Translations under genes and position numbers: made by a program
Shown here: piece by piece, positions 1-11,186 of the stretch
Layout of the letters: every line of letters starts with the position of its first letter
Position numbering within the stretch: the stretch's first letter is position 1
The notes under the pieces: generated by a model
What the model was told of the DNA's origin: nothing
The model's database searches: none
The model's input: the letters and a program-made list of their open reading frames with translations, nothing else
DNA from: Glaciozyma antarctica PI12
Taxonomy: Eukaryota; Basidiomycota; Microbotryomycetes; Kriegeriales; Camptobasidiaceae
DNA length: 64,000 nucleotides
Direction: 5' to 3'
NCBI GenBank assembly: GCA_002917775.1
Contig: KZ627148.1
Span: forward strand, 576,949 to 640,948

Positions 1-2518
1 CTACGCCACCGCTCGCCACCTCTCGATCTCTCGAGTCGCTCGCGGCCATTCCGACTCGCCCAGCTCCAGCATTCCGCGACGTCGAACCGCTCGTATCTGT
101 CCGCCTCTTCTCACCAGGAGCTTCCCTTGCATCGAACCTGTACGTAGCTTGCTCTCCAAAGTTCTCCCAGTCCACACGAGGCTTCCGCAGCTGATCGCGC
201 TCCTCTCCCTTCAGCAAACATCAATTCGAGCGCCAGCTCTCCCGCCGTCGCCGCCACGCCTCTCTCACCTCCCCAAAACCCTACCCAGCCGACTGCAGAC
301 ACTACCCTCTTCCGTCCCTGCGATAACCACCTCCCAGGTGCACCTCACGGCCGCTCCCGGTCCGAACTCATCTCATTCCTCCACCGCCTCTCCCGCCCCT
401 TTCCACCTCAACGCGACAGCCTCCACCTCCTCTCTCCACAGCCCTCCAGATACGGAGCTTCCCGCAGCCGACCTGGACGCCGGCCGCCCCGTTCGCGCCA
501 AACGCGTCGCCGAGGACGACCCTCTCTGGGATTTGGGGGACGGCGGGGACTCGGAGGGAGGCTTCAGGCCTTCGAGAGGTGCGCAGCCGGCAGCTAAAGG
601 GAAGAGGAAGGCAGCAGGCAACAGGCGTGCCGCGAAGGGGGATTCGGAGGTGTGGGGTGCTGAGGTTGCCGCTGCGTGTAATAAAGCTGGTGAGTCGCGC
701 GTTCTCGACATCAGCGCTGAGACGTGGAGCTGATGTATCTTATTTTTACAACGCAGCGTTCGAGCTGCTGCCCAAGTTGGACCGTGCCGTGAAGATCGCG
801 GTCGACGGGGTACTTTTCGCGCGGAATCAACTGATCGGTGAGGCCTGTTACAGCTGCAGGAAGGAGGTTGCTGAGCGTCACACAGGCTGGTACATCTTTC
901 GTATCACAGGCGAGGAACGCCGTCGCAAGCAGGTCATGAGTCGTCTCCAAGTGTTGACGAGCACCACTCCCGGTACGCGCTGCTCTCCCTTCTCGGATCA
1001 AATGATGGCTGAACGTGCTCCCCAGACCTAAAACCTCCGAACGAATTCGCTCCCGGCGCTTTGCAGGAGTTCTTTGGTCCCGACTATAACATCGTCTTCG
1101 CAGGCGGACGCGTGCTGGCCGTCTCGATCCGTGCAGACGCTGCGAAGGTCCAATCAACCCCACATGGCGAGTACTCTCGCCACGCCACGCCTTCCGATTC
1201 CAGTCGACTCCCACCCTTTCGACCCCCCACGCCGCAACCTCCCCAGCCACGTCGGCTCCCACCGCCCTTTCCCCCTCAACTACAGCAGCCTTCGCTCGCA
1301 CCCTTTCAACCTTTCATTTCCGACACCGCGATCCGGTCAACTCCTTCGAGCTATACTCCCTCATCCTCTTTCGAATTCACTTCGTCTGGATTCGTCGTCC
1401 CCAGGACGTCGGCCCTTCAACCCTCCCAGACAACCTCCTCGCGACCCCCTACCTCTGCCGACCTCACCGCTCCCCGCCACCTCGCCTCTCCCAGCCAATC
1501 CCTCTCTCTTCACCCGGTCGCGTCTTCGCCACGACGTCCTCGATGCGCCTCAGAAGCATGGAGCCCACCTGCAACCACCTTTCAAGTCGCCTCCTCCGGA
1601 TCCCCCTTCCTCCTCGCCCCTCCCATGCGCAGAACCCACTCCGCGCCCATTCCGACCATCACCTCCCCCGCCGTCACGATGTCGCCAGCTCAACAAAACC
1701 ACCCCCTCCTCGTCCCGCCCGCCGCCCTGTCCTGCCCCGTCACACCCGTCGCACTCGCGCTTTGGCTCGAAGACGGTCAAGACGGGCCAGCCCAACTCCT
1801 CACGATGCTCGAAGGGAACGGAGGAGCCGGCCCAAGCGGCGTCATCTACCTGAACGAGAACGACGCTCGCTTCCCAGGCGTCGCAGCGATGGATCGCAGG
1901 CTCGCCTGCCAGCTGCTCCACCTCCAGTTCAACTTCGCCCTCCCCACCCATCCCTTTGCGACGAGCGAGATCCGATCTCGTTTCGACCTTACGACCTCCC
2001 AGCCCCATTCCCTCGCCTCCTGCACGACCATCTACTCGAAGGGCCACCAAATCGCTCAACTCCCGGCAGGACTCCACCCCGCCACCGTCATCGACCCTCG
2101 TTCCAACCCTCTTCGCCATGGGTACGCCTACGACATCCCCTTGCCGACGAACTTCTGGACCGAGCTCCTTCGCATGCCGCTGGATCCTCGAGGCGTCTCG
2201 TCCTTTGCGAAAACGGAGGACGATCGAATCGAGCTGGATCGACGACTGCGAGGCATGTCGATGGTGCAGCAATTCCTCGTTCTTCCTCTTTCAGGAGGGA
2301 AAGGGCGAAAGGCGAAGGCGATCGACTCGGGGAGCGAGAACGGGGAGGTCGTCCTCGTGCTGCTGTACGAGTTCGAGTGCGCGGAATCGTCGTCGAATGG
2401 GGTGACGGAGTTGTCGTTCGTCTCCTTCGCGAGAGAGGCGTCTGAGGAGCCGCAGTGGAGTCGAGGAGGGCCGACATCGTTTGCCTCGAACGGCTTTGCG
2501 CTGCCCCCGCCTCGGTAG
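1..2518 (+). CDS. TEA/ATTS-domain transcription factor (Tec1/AbaA family), 5' partial
   Basis: Nuclear DNA-binding regulator. After splicing, the exons join into a TEA domain. It starts at the tryptophan of VWGAEVAAACNKA (exon ending at 689), continues AFELLPKLDRAVKIAVDG and FARNQLI (757-837), then WYIFRITGEERRRKQVMSRL (from 886). This matches the family pattern of a starting W, a K-I-DG-GRNELI core and a basic RKQVSSHIQVL helix. Introns are 690-756, 838-885 (48 nt) and 973-1025. A second conserved-looking block, PPNEFAPGALQEFFGPDYN, follows at about 1031. The rest, to the stop at 2518, is Pro/Ser-rich and then ends in a folded-looking C-terminal region. The reading frame is open to base 1, and a good intron candidate lies near 140-213, so the start is probably outside the window. 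The TEA assignment is strong; the biological role (filamentation or development in relatives) is inference. Confidence 0.82.
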
Positions 2519-2846
2519 CGGTTCTCTCCACCCTCTCTCGCTACCACCTCCGTTGCTGGAACGGGAACGTAGGATGTGTCGTTCCCGAAGGCCCCTTTAA
2601 ACTTTGAGCCCAAAGAGCTGTACCTCCCTCGCCCCCCCTCTTTCCCCTCGATAGCTTCCCCATTCGCCTCGCATACCCTTGCACCTAGTTGTTACCCTCG
2701 TGCAGTGCCATATTTTCTCGTTTCAAGAGCAGAGAGCGGCCGAGAGAGATTCGTCGCGAGCAGACCGGGATCGCCTCGTCCAGGAATGCACTGCGAAATT
2801 ACACGTTCCTCCGGACTAAGCAAGGGATTAACGAGGTCTGGGGGGA
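2519..2846. other. Convergent intergenic region
   Basis: About 330 bases between two convergent genes. I see no coding exon, RNA gene or repeat; it presumably holds both 3' UTRs. Confidence 0.5.
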
Positions 2847-5445
2847 CTACCAAACGGGAGGAGGAGCGCGAATGGGGTAACCCTTGGTCGTTCCCGACCC
2901 CTGCGAAACCTCGATGCGAAGGTCGAACTCGAGCTCGCTGAACGAGGCGTCGTAGTTGACCGCGGCGTAGTTCCTGCGGCCCATGACCGTCGTCGTCTTG
3001 AGTGGCGTGCCGTCTGTGTCGGTCTCGAACATCGGGAGGAGCGTCTCGTCCGTGTCGACGTGGTGGAGGGTCTGAGGCGAGGTTAGCGGCGTCGAGCGAG
3101 GGTAAGGCGGATTTCGCACCTTGTGCCTCTTCTTTCCGAACATCGCGACCATCTGGATGACCGCGTTGGGAGGAGGTGTGTTGACGATTGCACTGCTAAC
3201 TAGCTGTTGGCGATGTTAGCCATCGTTCGTCGGCAGGAGCGAACTGGAGACGTACCTGGAGCATGTACTTGGGGTCCTTCGCGGGCTCAACGTGCTTCTT
3301 AGTCGTGTGGAACGCGCTGACCGAAGCTGCGTGCACGTCGCCAGAAACGAACGAGACGCGAACGCGGCTGTCGACGGCGAGACGCTGGAACTCCTCGACG
3401 AGCCAGTTGCGCTCCTTCTTGTGCGAGCTGGCGCACCAGTGGTCGTTGAGATCGTCGAGGAGCTCGACCTCCGAGTTGAACTTGTTCGCGAGGCCTCCGA
3501 CGCTTCCCTTCTTCGCGATCAGCGACATGAACTTGCTCTCCAACCCCTTCTCAACGATCGTCATCCTCGGATACGCGATGGGCACCCCTGCACGCGCAAG
3601 ACGGTAACGGTAAGCGCGATCGGGAGGAAGGAGGTGGAGGAGCTACTCACCGAGAAGAGCGACGAGGTGCTCGACTGGCTCGGGCAGAGCGCGCAACTTG
3701 CTGAAGACGGCGTCGTACGTCGCCTTGCTGCAGACCTGGTCCTTCTTGCGCTCCGAGCGGCAGTCCAGGAGGAGGATGTACACCTAAAGTACTTGTGAGC
3801 AAAACACACCTTTTTCTGGGAGGACAGCGACGCACCTTGGGACCGAGGTAGGACAGGAACGAGCGGTTGACGAACGGAATGTAGGCTCCTGGTCCACCGT
3901 AGATAGTCCCTTGACCGACGTTCGCGGGATCCGTGCCGTCGGACTTGTCAACGATGAACACTGAGGTGCAGGAAGTCAGTCGCAACGACATGGCAGCAAC
4001 GAAAGCTCGATTTACTCTGGAAGAGGTTGTACCAGAAGAAACCGCGAGCGCCGATAGTGCTGAAGATGGGGGACATTTGAAGCTCGTCTGGGTAACTTCC
4101 AAAGCCGTCGATCAAACTGCGAGAAGCGACAGCGGCTCAGCAACAGTGAGCTCGTCTCGAGGCGGGTGAAGAACGCACTCGTGATCGTCGCAGACGTTGA
4201 GCATGGGGATTTGCTGAATCGCCGCTCCGAACGCGCCAGCCCTGAACCAACTCGCGTAGTGATTGAAGTAGCTGCAGGACGAAATCGAATCAGCCAATCT
4301 GCAACCGTAACACCCAGCGAGCTCAACCACAGCACCACGGCGAACGTACAATCGGTCGATCGCGCGCAAGATCTCGTCCGTGAGAGGCATCTCCTGCTTC
4401 TTCTTCTCGTTGTCGCAGTTCATCCAGTCGCCAAGCTCCGGCTCGCGCGTAAGAGGATCGCAGTAGATTTGGTCTCTGCACAATCGTCGTCAGCGATAAG
4501 TCCAATTACGGTCAAAAGTCGCTACTTACCCTCCTCCAACGAGAACGTGGTAGGGAGCCTTCTCATGCGAGCGCAGAATGTCGCGCCAAAGAGGGTCGGG
4601 ACCGTTGAACGCAGCCGTGTCGACTCCCGCCGAAAATCCGTTGCACGAGTGAGCGACCCCTGCGAAAGAACGCGGCTTCAGCTGAGATTCTCCCTCGCCG
4701 AAATTCGCTACCCACAGCGCATGTTCTGACCCAGCGCAGGGATGAAGAAGCTGTACTCGGTGCCTCCCTGCAAACAATCCATCAGCTCAATGCCGGAGAC
4801 CACGGCACGGCGAGAACTCACGTTGACAGAGTAGAAGATCTCCTCCTCGAGCTCTCCCAGAGGAATGTCCATCCTGAACCTCCAGAACGACTGCCCGCCC
4901 TCAATCGTCGAGTGGCTGTAAATGCGAGTTCCGACGACAGAGAAAGCCTTGGTAACCTCGTCCGGAGGCGGGAGGTGAACTTCGTCGAGGCTGAGCTTCG
5001 CATCGAGGACGGCGTGCAGGGATCCGCCCGTGTTGTCGTACTCGACGAGCAAGGTCGGCGCTGGTTCGTAGACCGACTGGGTGTCCGAGGTGACGATCAT
5101 AACGTAGGCGTGGTAGACGTTGTCCGGCGTGACAGTGTCGTAACGCAGCATTGGTCCGCACCTGCGCAAACGGTCAGCTTCCTCCCGAGTTTCCTCTGGC
5201 ATGGCACGCCTTACATCATCTGGAGGTGGGGAGACGTGTGGCGATGCGTCTTGGAAGAAGGGAGCGGCGTAGGGAGAGGCTGACGGCCGTCGGTTTGGTG
5301 CTCGGGGTCCTCGATGGGTTGCGTCGCCTGGCAAGGAGGAGCTCGTCAGCCCGGCGCCTACGCCCAGTCTCCGCCCTGCTTACCTTTATTCCGTGGCTTA
5401 TGCCTAACTTGCCGTCTCTCCTGACCTGCCTCTCCTCACGATCGG
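2847..5445 (-). CDS. PhoD-like metallophosphatase domain protein
   Basis: Predicted phosphohydrolase of the PhoD-like family. In order, the spliced product shows the N-terminal block CGPMLRYDTVTPDNVYHAYV, a beta-rich region, NGPDPLWRDIL and HVLVGGGDQIYCDPL (about 4500), then LNVCDDHE near 4190, LLDCRSERK near 3770, VSGDVHAA near 3350, and the stop at 2847. The GGDQ, DDHE and GDVH motifs fit the metal-binding residues of calcineurin-like/PhoD phosphatases. There are at least ten short introns. One (53 nt, about 5160-5212) joins an exon reading ATQPIEDPEHQTDG to the CGPMLRYD block in phase. The first exons above about 5327 are not settled: 5385-5445 can be joined in phase but has no clear ATG. 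The substrate is unknown; fungal relatives are mostly uncharacterised. Confidence 0.78.
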
Positions 5446-5746
5446 CTGAAGAACAACCAGGGTGAGTGCTTGCGCCGCGTCGAAGAAACGAGGAGCGGAC
5501 GAACCTCGTCTGCGTGCGTGGAATCCTACTTCGTCCATAGCGCGGGCGACGTGTGCGTGTTTGGCGGTTGAAGTGTTGCGAGGGGGAGCCTGAGCGAGAC
5601 GCTGGCGGTGACGCCGGAGGAAAGAACCGTTCGTCTTGTCCCAGCCCAAGTCTTTTCTGCCCCCCTGTTCTTGCTCTCCCCTTCCTCCGCCTGTTCTTCG
5701 CCAGGAAAGATTAAATTGACACGAACAAGCAACCAAATACGCCAAA

Positions 5747-8700
5747 TCAGCACAGTAAGTCAATCCCCGCACTCCACGCCCCTCCTCCCACCACCTCCTC
5801 CCACTCGAGATAATCAGGAACGCCGTACATCCCCTTGATCCTGCTCAACCCCTTCCAAAGCTCACTAAATTCCAGGTCGGTGCTCACGCCTTTCGCGTGG
5901 AAGAGCGTGATCGGATCAACCGACATGGGGATGGGGAGAGGTCGGCGGAAGGGGGCGTTGGCATCGAAAGGAGCGAGGGCGGAGACGGGCGAAGGGTCGC
6001 TGGGGTTGCGGAAGACGGAGGAGATTTTCTGATCTGCGAGGATGGTTGCGTGAGTGAGATTCAAGAGATTCAGAGAGAGAGGACACACTGGAGAGGAAGG
6101 ACGATACGTCCGAAGCTCCAGCATCTCCCCCTCCGCTGGTGTTGTACCCGACCGCGCGCTGCTGGACGATCTCGTCGTGCTTCCGCTTCTTCAGCAATTC
6201 GGCGCCAGCTGAGCGCCGAAGGAGGAAGGCGACGACTCGAAGAACCTCCGTGACCGTGCTGGACTTGTTCGGGCGAGCTTCGAGCAGCTTGACCGAGGAT
6301 GCGACGTCCTGGCGATGAATATCGGCGTAAGAACCGCGAGGATCCTCTACGAATTCAAAGTTTCGCGTCAGTAGTCGTTCGGGAGGAAGTAGCGAGGACG
6401 ACGAACGAAAGAGGTCGATGGCGAGGATGCAGAGAGCGTTCATGGCGTGGAAGAGGAGCTTCCAGCTTCGTGTAGCTCGAGAGTCTTCGCCGAGTCCGCG
6501 ATGAATAGCGAGGATGTACCGTCTGCGAGTAGCGATCAGCCGTCGTACGAGATCGAGGTTCGGAGAAAGCGACTCACGCGGCCCAGCAGACTTTGTCGCG
6601 ACTGAAAGCAAAGCGAGAGTCGACGAATCCTCTCGTCAAGCTGCAAGAAGAGTCAGCAAGCGCAACCCCGTCGCAGGAAGAATCGCAGGACGCACAAAGG
6701 TCGATGAAGACGAATGAACTGCTGTCGCAGCTGGAGATGCACGTTGACCCTCGTCTGATCAAGTGAACTCAGCTCGTTCGGGTACGGTTTGACGGCTCCA
6801 TTTGTCCATTCAAAAGCGAGCGCCGGCGGAAGCGAGCTATCGATCCTGCTCAGCTCGCTGCTGAGTTCGATGATGGTGGAGTAGGTCGGAATGCGCTGCA
6901 AGCCGTAGGAACGATCGGTGATGGAGTGAGCGGCGGCGGCGATCTGGAAGATGAATAGAGTGTGGATCATGGGAGTTGCGTAGGTGAGAGGTCGGTTGAG
7001 GACGCCAGCGTCGCTTACGTCCTCGTCGCGGGCGTTGGCGGGGAGCTGGGCGAGATGTTAGCAATTCTGTACGATGTTGAGGAGGAGGTGAACGCACGAG
7101 AGTGTCGCAGTGAACCGGCGAGCAGAGGTACGTCCTTCCAGAGTTGTCGAGCCAGTCGAGCGAGATGAGGATAGTCCACAGGCGGCGACGTTCTTCACCC
7201 TCGAGGGGCGTAAAGCACTTGAACGAAGAGGGATCGCGATTCTAGGGATCAGTGGGTGAGCGCCGCATCAGAGAGGGTGGAAGGAGGGCACCGCACCAGT
7301 CCAAAACCCTGTAATTCGCACAGTGGCGTCAGCTTGCGAGCGCACCGAAACGAGACGGACGAACCTGAGCCACCTGAACCGCCATGTTGAGAACATACTT
7401 GGCCGAAGAGCTATTCTGCTCCGTGTAGTAAAGGTGCAGGACCAGCAGCGTCCGCAAGGCGTCCAGCGAAGGCGTCTCGGTGAACCTACGCCACCGCCAC
7501 CGTCAGTCCCCACTTTCGCTCGTTCCAGGTCGAGCAAAAGCACGCACCCAGAGATATGCAGAATCTCCATCGCTGAGCTCAAGTACGTCCTGATCGTTCC
7601 TTCCTTGACAGCCGCCATTCCTCGAGCCTTCGGATCCGACGTGCGCCAGTAGGTCTCCCAGCCCGCAATCGCGAAGAGCAGGGCGGCGAAGAAGGGCTCA
7701 TTGCGAGCAGTCGTGCTGTCGAACTTACGGTAGCGCTCGCGGAACGAAGGCACGTGGACGATGGGAAAGAGGAGGACCGTTTGGGAGAGGAATTGCTGAA
7801 GGAGCATGTCGAGCTGCGAGATACTTGTGCGATCAGCGAGGTTCGAGTTGAGTAGTTCGAATTGGGCAATGTAAGAAGACTGACCTCGACGCGAAGGGGA
7901 AGGATGCTGAGAATCTGGTCGAGCGTTTGAGGAGTGCTGCCAGCAGCAGCGAAAGGGAGGATTGAAGGCTGGCTCGCTGTGGTCGCACTGTCCGAACTGC
8001 TGGCGTTCGAAGGTCCCTGCACCGCAAATATCAGCTCAGAATAAGCACCGTTCACGTCGACGCAACTCACCGCCAACAATCCCAGCGCCTCTGCCGCAGA
8101 AGTCCTTTCGAAATCCAGATCCGGCGTCCGCCCTCCTACGTCGACGTCTCCCGAAAGCATTCCCAGCAGGCCTTCGAGTCGATCAAGCTGACTTCGAAGC
8201 TCCACCGCTTCCTGATCGCGCGTATAGTTTCTGCGGAGATAAGGGGTTAGGGGGAGAGGGGACTTGGTGAGAGAGGAATGCGTGCGATTGAGGCAAACGA
8301 ATCGCGCCCTCCCACTCGCAGAGGTGTCCTTCGTTCCTGTCTTTGCATGCCTGCGCGTAGCTCGTTAGTTAAAGCGCCCCGCGTTCCTCCTCTCGCTTCC
8401 TCCTCACCCCGCAAGGAAGTCCTCGGTCGCACTGCACGACGGGGTCAGCTCGCACGCCCACACGACTCTGCGCCTGAGAAGAGCGCACCTTGAGCTTTCT
8501 GTTGGGTTCAAGCAAGTCAGTGCACCGCTGGGGAGAGCCGGACGAGAGAACTCACCTCTTCCTGCATTCTTCGGAGATTGGGAGTTAGAGAGGACGACGG
8601 TCAGGCTTGTCGCAAGGCAGGCGGGCGGAGAGGGCGAGGCACGTACGGGCACAGGTCACAGGCTGCGCAAGATCCTGTCAGCTCTCTTGTCGACCCGCTG

Positions 8701-8853
8701 GCGCCTTGGCCCTTGTAGCAACGGAACGGACCTTGCGGTTCCGCTTGGGCTTGGTCTCCTGCTCCTCTCTTACGCCGCTCGCCTCCTGATGCTGCTGCTC
8801 CTGGTTGCTTGCCGGATCTTGTTCGTGGTCTGATTCGAATCCTGGAGACTCCA
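5747..8853 (-). CDS. Zn2Cys6 fungal transcription factor with middle homology region
   Basis: Nuclear transcription factor of the Gal4 type. The spliced N-terminus reads MESPGFESDHEQDPASNQ, then the zinc cluster CDLCPKRKLKC, DRGLPCGAC and KDRNEGHLC, giving spacing C-x2-C-x6-C-x5-C-x2-C-x8-C. This cluster is spread over five exons: 8647-8711, 8556-8561 (6 nt), 8489-8498 (10 nt), 8408-8431 (24 nt) and 8316-8350. All phases agree. A linker with a short coiled coil (VELRSQLDRLEGLLGML) follows. The fungal-specific regulatory domain has FPIVHVPSFRERYRKF near 7740 and RRRLWTILISLDWLD near 7180. The C-terminus stops at 5747. The ATG at 8853 was chosen because a GTAAGA donor in that exon gives the right phase into the cluster. 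It is divergent from MZM1 with only about 108 bp between start codons. The regulon is unknown. Confidence 0.85.
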
Positions 8854-8961
8854 TCGTGTTGTTGGTGGTCGACGGAGAGAAGAGGAAGTAGGCCGGAGTT
8901 ATTCGAGCGCGAGCTCACGAGGCGCTTCCTCCTCCGCCCTCCACCACCGTCCTCGACGCCG
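8854..8961. promoter_or_regulatory. Short bidirectional promoter (zinc-cluster factor / MZM1)
   Basis: The two start codons lie back to back about 108 bp apart, so both promoters and both 5' leaders must share this stretch or overlap the genes. No clear TATA box is visible. This is inferred from layout only. Confidence 0.45.
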
Positions 8962-9714
8962 ATGGTTCCTATATCACCAGCGCAGTGCGTACGAGCAGCT
9001 TCAGCCTACCGCGTAAGCTCCGTTCTCTCTCTCCCATCCCTTCCCAGCTCACACCTGCTTCCTCCTCTCCCAAGGCTTTGATCCGCGCGCAGAAGTTCAC
9101 GTTCAAGGGCGACGAGTTTGCTCTCCAGGGTAAGTCTAGCACAGCTCAACCCCTCGATCCCACGCCCCCCGAGCTCCGCTGACCCTTCCCTCGATCCCCA
9201 GCTGCTCACCAGCAAACCCGCATCATCTTCAACCGCATCGCTCCTTCGGCCTACGCATCCACCTCCTCTCTCCCCGCACCTTCTTCCGCCTCTCCAGGCG
9301 CCACGCCCGTTGGGCCTCCTAAAACCGCCGAAATCGACGAGAACATCCAGTCGGCGTTCGAGATCGCGACCTACCTGAGGCGCAACGTCGTGCAGGGGAT
9401 CAAGACGGAGGACGGGAAATACGGTACGCCTAGTCTTGTCCCAGGCACGCCAACCTAAAGAGCACCAGCTAACATTCCCTCCCCACTCCCTCCTCCGCCT
9501 CTCCCCGACTCCCCCCTCCATCCCTCGGACCCGCCCAGCTCTCCGCTTCACGCCCGAAACTGAACGAGGCGACAACAGAACTATCAAAGCTCCTTCATTG
9601 AACGAGGCACGACCTCTACGGCCGCCGTTGGAGAAGACGGGCAACGAGGGAGTTAAGCGGCGGCGGAGGGGTGGACCCAAGGTCGTTCCTGAGGGGGGTA
9701 GCAAGTGCTGCTAG
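8962..9714 (+). CDS. MZM1: Mzm1-like LYR-motif mitochondrial complex III assembly factor
   Basis: Small mitochondrial matrix protein of the Complex1_LYR family. In yeast, Mzm1 holds the Rieske iron-sulfur protein before its insertion into complex III. Exons are 8962-9012, 9075-9129, 9202-9423 and 9539-9714, with consistent phases. The N-terminus MVPISPAQCVRAASAYRALI carries the LYR-like AYR, followed by RAQKFTFKGDEFALQ. The core AFEIATYLRRNVVQGIKTED and the later RFTPETERGDNRTIK match the Mzm1 pattern (FLRRNLVQG; ELGDNETI). The tail is basic and ends in GGSKCC. At roughly 170 residues it is longer than the 123-residue yeast protein, mainly because of a Pro/Ala/Ser insert after IFNRIAPSAY and the basic tail. 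The family call is firm; function is transferred from yeast. Confidence 0.87.
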
Positions 9715-9996
9715 GAATGAAGAGGTTACTCTGAGAGCTGAGCGCTGAGCTGCGATGGAAGTGGAGAGGTGCGAGAGGTGCTTAGGGAGCTTGCGGGCGC
9801 TCCACCGCTACACGCTACGGCTCAAGTCCTCTGTGCCAAATCTGGGAGCAGCTTGTCTGGAGCTGAGGACGCGGTATTCAGGTTTACAGAAGCTCCCTGG
9901 AGTGAGCTGAGCTCGAGTGCGGTCCTTGCCCCAACGTCGATTCGACCCTGGGGCCCCTCTCTCCCTCCTCCGCTCTGCTCGGCTTTCACCACAGCC

Positions 9997-11186
9997 ATGA
10001 CCACAGCCATGCCTCCCCGGAAATGGCCCGGCGGAATCGTCCACGCGCAACCCATCTCCCTCCCTCGCATGACCGGTCCGTTCGCCACCGCCACGAGCCG
10101 AGGTGGGGACGTGAACGACGGGATACGGGTCGTGACGACGTTGGACGAGCTGGAGAGTGTGACGCATGCGAGGTGTTATGAACGTGGGGTGCTGCAGGGT
10201 GGGGAGGAGGAGCCGAAGTGGGCGTACGAGAGCGGGGTGAACGAGAAAGTGGTGCTGTGGTGAGTGGTCGTCCGAGGCGGAACTGGGGGTGGAGCTGACG
10301 AGAGGCCCGTATGCAGGCGGGGAGATATAACGACGCTCGAGGTGGGAGCTATCGTTAACGCTGCGAATAGGAAGCTGCTTGGAGGAGGAGGAAGTGCGTC
10401 CTCTTCGCTCTCGTGCGGCGTTCCGGTGCTGACCCTCTTTCTCTCGCAGTCGACGGAGCGATCCATCGCGGAGCGGGGGTTGCGCTTGCTGCTGCGTGCG
10501 CCAAGTTTCCTGTCAAGGCCATACGCGGTCCGCCCTCGCGACCCTACGACGTGCGTATCGAAGCAGGTACGTCGCTCCTACCTGAGCTCCCTCTGGATGG
10601 CTTCTGATCAGCCGCATCTTTGCAGGTGAATGCGTCGTTACAGATGCGTTTGCGCTCCCAGCGCAAAAGATCTTTCACGTCGTCGGGCCGGACACCGTTC
10701 GCCCTCTGCGGATGGGAAACCTCGCTGCGGCGCCGCAAGAAATGGAGCAGCAGCTCAGGAGCTGCTATGAGTGCTGCTTGCATAAGGCTGTTGAAGATGG
10801 ATCAAAGAGCTTTGGTACGCATGCCGTGAACGCTTCTGGGGACCCGCGAGCTGAGACGTTGGATTCTCGCAGGCACTTTGTTCAATTTCTGTTGGAGTGT
10901 GAGTCCTCCAGTCCGTAGCTTAAACTTTTGTGCGTGGCTGATGGAGATTACAGGTTTGGCTACAATCTCCAGGCAGCCACACACGTCGCCCTCACTGCCG
11001 TGCGAACATTCTTGTCGAGCGAGATGGGATCGCAGGTGCGTCTTTCGTGTTCTTCTTTTGGCGAGGGCGGCTACTGACATGATTACCTCCATCTTCCAGC
11101 TGGACAAGGTCGTTTTCGTCGTCTTCACCGACGCCGAGGTCGACTGTTACGCGGAGACTCTGCCTAAATACTTCCCTCCTCACTGA
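9997..11186 (+). CDS. Macrodomain protein A (MacroD-type ADP-ribose binding)
   Basis: Probable ADP-ribosyl hydrolase or ADP-ribose-binding protein. Visible blocks are VVLW then RGDITTLEVGAIVNAANRKL, the glycine loop LLGGGG joined to IDGAIHRGAGVALAAACA, VVTDAFALPAQKIFHVVGPD, and a C-terminal VVFVVFTDAEVDCY ending at 11186. The NAAN and GGGG-IDGAIH motifs mark the nucleotide and ribose sites. Most junctions are in phase. However, the junction before the second loop does not fit: homology predicts KSF followed by ALCSISVGVFGYN, but the only GT donor (10815) leaves one extra base before the acceptor near 10871. This could be a sequence error, an unusual splice site or real damage. A paralogue lies at 23.3-24.8 kb with the same exon break at VVLW/RGDIT. 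The start at 9997 is the first of two close ATGs. Confidence 0.72.

Noticed and set aside
5404-5772. ATG-led frame beginning MDEVGFHARRRGSS as first exon of the PhoD-like gene
   Set aside because: It reaches a stop before the next supported exon, and I found no donor giving the right phase, so I did not use it as the start.
8601-8918. Frame beginning with a GTG upstream of the zinc cluster as the N-terminus of the transcription factor
   Set aside because: It has no ATG; the ATG at 8853 with a GTAAGA donor joins the cluster exon in phase without it.
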